DNA from: Myxococcales bacterium
GTDB lineage: Bacteria > Myxococcota > Polyangia > Fen-1088
Assembly: GCA_003157315.1 (NCBI GenBank)
Contig: PMJE01000507.1
Location: forward strand, 17,787-23,487
Reading direction: 5' to 3'
DNA: 5,701 nt
How positions within the stretch are numbered: position 1 is the first letter of the stretch; each line of letters opens with the position of its first letter. Position numbers and translations under genes: made by a program. This document shows, in pieces, positions 5,339 through 5,701 of the stretch. The notes below the pieces were generated by a model, which was given only the letters and a program-made list of their open reading frames with translations, did not search any database and was not told the origin of the DNA.

Positions 5339-5701
5339 CCTTGCTTACGCGCGCCTATCCATTCCACAGCTTCGGCCAGATCATGACACCGGTAGTCCGG
5401 CGCCGTGGGCGGGCCTTGTTCATCATATCCGCAGTCAATCCAAACCGTGCGGCACCCCGCCCGCACGCCGGCCTCCACATCCCGCCACCTGTCTCCCACC
5501 ATGAAACTCTTCCCCAGATCCACCCCGTGCCGTACCGCCCCTTCCAGCAACAAGCCGGGCTTCGGCTTGCGGCACGCGCATGCGTCGGCGTCGTCATGCC
5601 AGCACACCAGCACGTCATCGATCTCTAGCTCGGCGCGCAGGCGTTCGTGCATGGCTTCCACCACCTGCCGCGCAAGCGTTCCGCGCGCCACGTCGGGCTG
5701 G
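5335..5701 (-). CDS. HAD-IIIA phosphatase, GmhB-like (5' partial)
   Basis: The last 121 codons of the gene are visible; the start and the catalytic DxD of motif I lie beyond the right edge. The fragment opens with QPDVARG (normally preceded by TN in this family). It then has CWHDDADACAC, whose Cys33, His35, Cys41 and Cys43 match the zinc loop of GmhB-type phosphatases, directly followed by RKPKPG (motif III lysine). FMVGDRWRDVEAG follows, with the motif IV acids Asp70 and Asp74, then AGCRTVWIDCGY. GmhB removes the 7-phosphate from D-glycero-D-manno-heptose 1,7-bisphosphate in ADP- or GDP-heptose synthesis. Related HAD-IIIA enzymes act on histidinol phosphate or other sugar phosphates, so the substrate is not certain. 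The stop overlaps the start of the transaldolase-family gene by four bases, so the two form an operon. A GTG codon at 5691 is internal, not the start, because the conserved sequence continues upstream. Confidence 0.88.
   Translation of the reverse strand, partial: QPDVARGTLARQVVEAMHERLRAELEIDDVLVCWHDDADACACRKPKPGLLLEGAVRHGVDLGKSFMVGDRWRDVEAGVRAGCRTVWIDCGYDEQGPPTAPDYRCHDLAEAVEWIGARKQG

Overview
This GC-rich window looks like chromosomal DNA of a myxobacterium (Myxococcota, probably Polyangia). The evidence is a gene ending in a MYXO-CTERM-like tail (Cys, hydrophobic stretch, Arg cluster), several secreted or lipid-anchored proteins, an ECF sigma factor operon with a large periplasmic extension on its anti-sigma factor, and Pro-rich linkers. 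The assignment is inferred from protein style. No rRNA or other taxonomic marker is present.

Layout. (1) Positions 1-179, + strand: the last 58 codons of a surface protein ending in a MYXO-CTERM-like sorting tail. (2) 181-435, - strand: a small cysteine-rich lipoprotein, convergent with the first gene and separated from it by one base. (3) 436-723: a divergent intergenic region with no convincing motif. (4) 724-1707, + strand: a lipoprotein with five PD40/TolB-like beta-propeller repeats and a short ADVAL tandem repeat behind the lipidated cysteine. (5) 1765-4418, + strand: a compact three-gene unit of ECF sigma factor, membrane anti-sigma factor (HX3CX2C zinc motif, one membrane helix, periplasmic TPRs), and an exported protein with a Pro/Glu-Pro linker and a probable C-terminal outer-membrane beta-barrel. 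It is followed by a strong intrinsic terminator at 4519-4558. (6) 4607-5701, - strand: a transaldolase-family enzyme and, upstream in the same operon with an ATGA overlap, the C-terminal part of a GmhB-like HAD-IIIA phosphatase that runs off the window.

How the parts may work together. The sigma and anti-sigma genes overlap by 17 bases and the third gene follows after 13, so the three are very likely co-expressed. The simplest model is envelope sensing: the periplasmic TPR part of the anti-sigma factor, possibly with the barrel protein, controls release of the sigma factor. The HAD/transaldolase pair looks like part of a sugar-phosphate or surface-polysaccharide pathway (heptose-like) rather than the pentose phosphate pathway. 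No mobile element, CRISPR array, tRNA or rRNA was seen. Nothing here is clearly a wholly new system. The most noteworthy items are the sigma/anti-sigma/barrel module, the promoter lying right at the sigma start codon, the overlapping alternative hairpins at the operon end, and the transaldolase-HAD pair.
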